From Dysgonomonas sp. (GTDB taxonomy: Bacteria > Bacteroidota > Bacteroidia > Bacteroidales > Dysgonomonadaceae): a DNA stretch of 7,676 bases. A program made the translations under genes and the position numbers. The notes beneath the pieces are model-generated. The model was not told the origin of the DNA. It ran no database searches and was given only the letters and a program-made list of their open reading frames with translations. The number at the start of each line of letters is the position of its first letter. The first letter of the stretch is position 1. Positions 7,429 through 7,676 of the stretch are shown piece after piece. The stretch covers positions 1 to 7,676 of the forward strand of contig JASLEN010000472.1 in NCBI GenBank assembly GCA_030151105.1. Reading direction: 5' to 3'.

Positions 7429-7480
7429 ACATCAATATTACTAGGATAATAAAGAGAGGTTAGTAGGTCACATCAATATT
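7429..7480 (+). repeat. Pair of 11-bp direct repeats (ACATCAATATT)
   Basis: ACATCAATATT occurs at 7429-7439 and again at 7470-7480, with starts 41 bases apart, close to four helical turns. Both copies lie on the far side of the near-palindrome from the beta-galactosidase gene. They may be tandem binding sites on one face of the helix, or coincidence in AT-rich DNA. They are too far apart and too similar to be assigned as a target-site duplication, since both lie to the left of the apparent insertion sequence. Confidence 0.35.
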
Positions 7481-7531
7481 TAGTCATATATTTTAATAAC
7501 CAGAAATAATAAATGTATAATTTTTTTTAAG

Positions 7532-7676
7532 TGACAATTTTGGAGTACCTAACTTTACCTGCACAACCAGTTAAGGGATAAAAAACTATCTTTATCCAAT
7601 GAAACGAAGAAAAGTATACGACCGAGAGTTTAAAGAAAATACAGTTAAGCTGAGTTATGAAAGAGATAATCTGACT
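7532..7676 (+). mobile_element. Left end of an IS3-family-like insertion sequence (continues beyond right edge)
   Basis: The transposase OrfA start at 7599 shows that an insertion sequence begins just upstream. IS3-family ends start with TG and lie roughly 50-100 bases before orfA, and TGACAATTTTGGAG at 7532 is the most suitable candidate end. The right end, the matching inverted repeat and the target duplication are outside the window, so the exact boundary is a guess; the presence of the element is much better supported than its start position. Confidence 0.4.
7599..7676 (+). CDS. IS3-type transposase OrfA, N-terminal fragment (cut by window edge)
   Basis: The first 26 codons begin MKRRKVYDREFKENTVKLSY and continue ERDNLT up to the window edge. 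The K/R-rich start followed by YDREFKENTVKLSYER is the typical opening of the IS3-family OrfA helix-turn-helix (HTH_Tnp_1), which binds the element's terminal repeats. In this family orfA is followed by an overlapping orfB encoding the DDE integrase-type catalytic domain, made as a fusion by -1 frameshifting; that part is beyond the edge. It is divergent from the beta-galactosidase gene. Whether the element is intact cannot be judged. With only 26 residues, the family call rests on this one motif. Confidence 0.75.
   Translation, partial: MKRRKVYDREFKENTVKLSYERDNLT

Larger units (their letters stand above)
7236..7598. other. Gene-free divergent intergenic region
   Basis: No coding region is supported on either strand between the beta-galactosidase start and the transposase start. 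It holds the 27-bp near-palindrome at 7290-7316, the 11-bp direct repeats at 7429-7480, a small perfect hairpin at 7399-7413 (6-bp arms AAGTAG/CTACTT, 3-base loop) and a T8 run at 7521-7528. The best -7-like box for the beta-galactosidase is TAATTTTA (7261-7254, minus strand), one mismatch from TAnnTTTG, but no suitable -33 box lies at the right distance. The segment from about 7532 onward may already be insertion-sequence DNA. Confidence 0.7.

Noticed and set aside
1..7676. tRNA, rRNA, CRISPR array or toxin-antitoxin genes
   Set aside because: No tRNA-like or rRNA sequences, no regularly spaced repeats and no small paired genes were seen on either strand.

Overview
The window comes from a Bacteroidota (Bacteroidetes) genome, most likely order Bacteroidales. 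The evidence is a SusC-type TonB-dependent receptor with an STN domain, a FecR-type anti-sigma factor with the C-terminal domain typical of this phylum, an ECF sigma factor, a large exported GH2 enzyme, AT-rich DNA, and start codons without clear Shine-Dalgarno sequences. The genus cannot be fixed from the sequence alone.

Layout: all genes except the last lie on the minus strand, so the order of transcription runs right to left. A 1338-residue exported GH2 beta-galactosidase (3219-7235) comes first and ends at a strong intrinsic terminator (3147-3187). After a 208-base gap with a candidate promoter and an inverted repeat come an ECF sigma factor (2426-3010), a FecR-type anti-sigma factor (1390-2313) and a SusC-like outer-membrane receptor (1-1355), whose C-terminal half lies beyond the left edge. 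At the right edge, on the plus strand, are the first 26 codons of an IS3-type transposase OrfA (7599-7676). The 363 bases between it and the beta-galactosidase hold no gene, but contain a 27-bp near-palindrome and a pair of 11-bp direct repeats.

How the parts fit: sigma factor, anti-sigma factor and STN-bearing SusC form a complete trans-envelope signalling relay. A ligand bound by the receptor is sensed through the STN domain in the periplasm, passed to the membrane-anchored FecR protein, and releases the sigma factor to transcribe the receptor operon. A SusD-like lipoprotein is expected just beyond the left edge. The neighbouring beta-galactosidase, with a probable galactose-type carbohydrate-binding module at its C terminus, would supply the hydrolytic step. 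The set looks like the edge of a polysaccharide or glycan utilisation locus. The terminator shows that the enzyme is not simply the first gene of the sigma operon.

No wholly new system is evident. The main points for follow-up are the symmetric sites in the three intergenic regions, the enzyme's long C-terminal extension and lost aromatic residue, and the IS element next to the locus.
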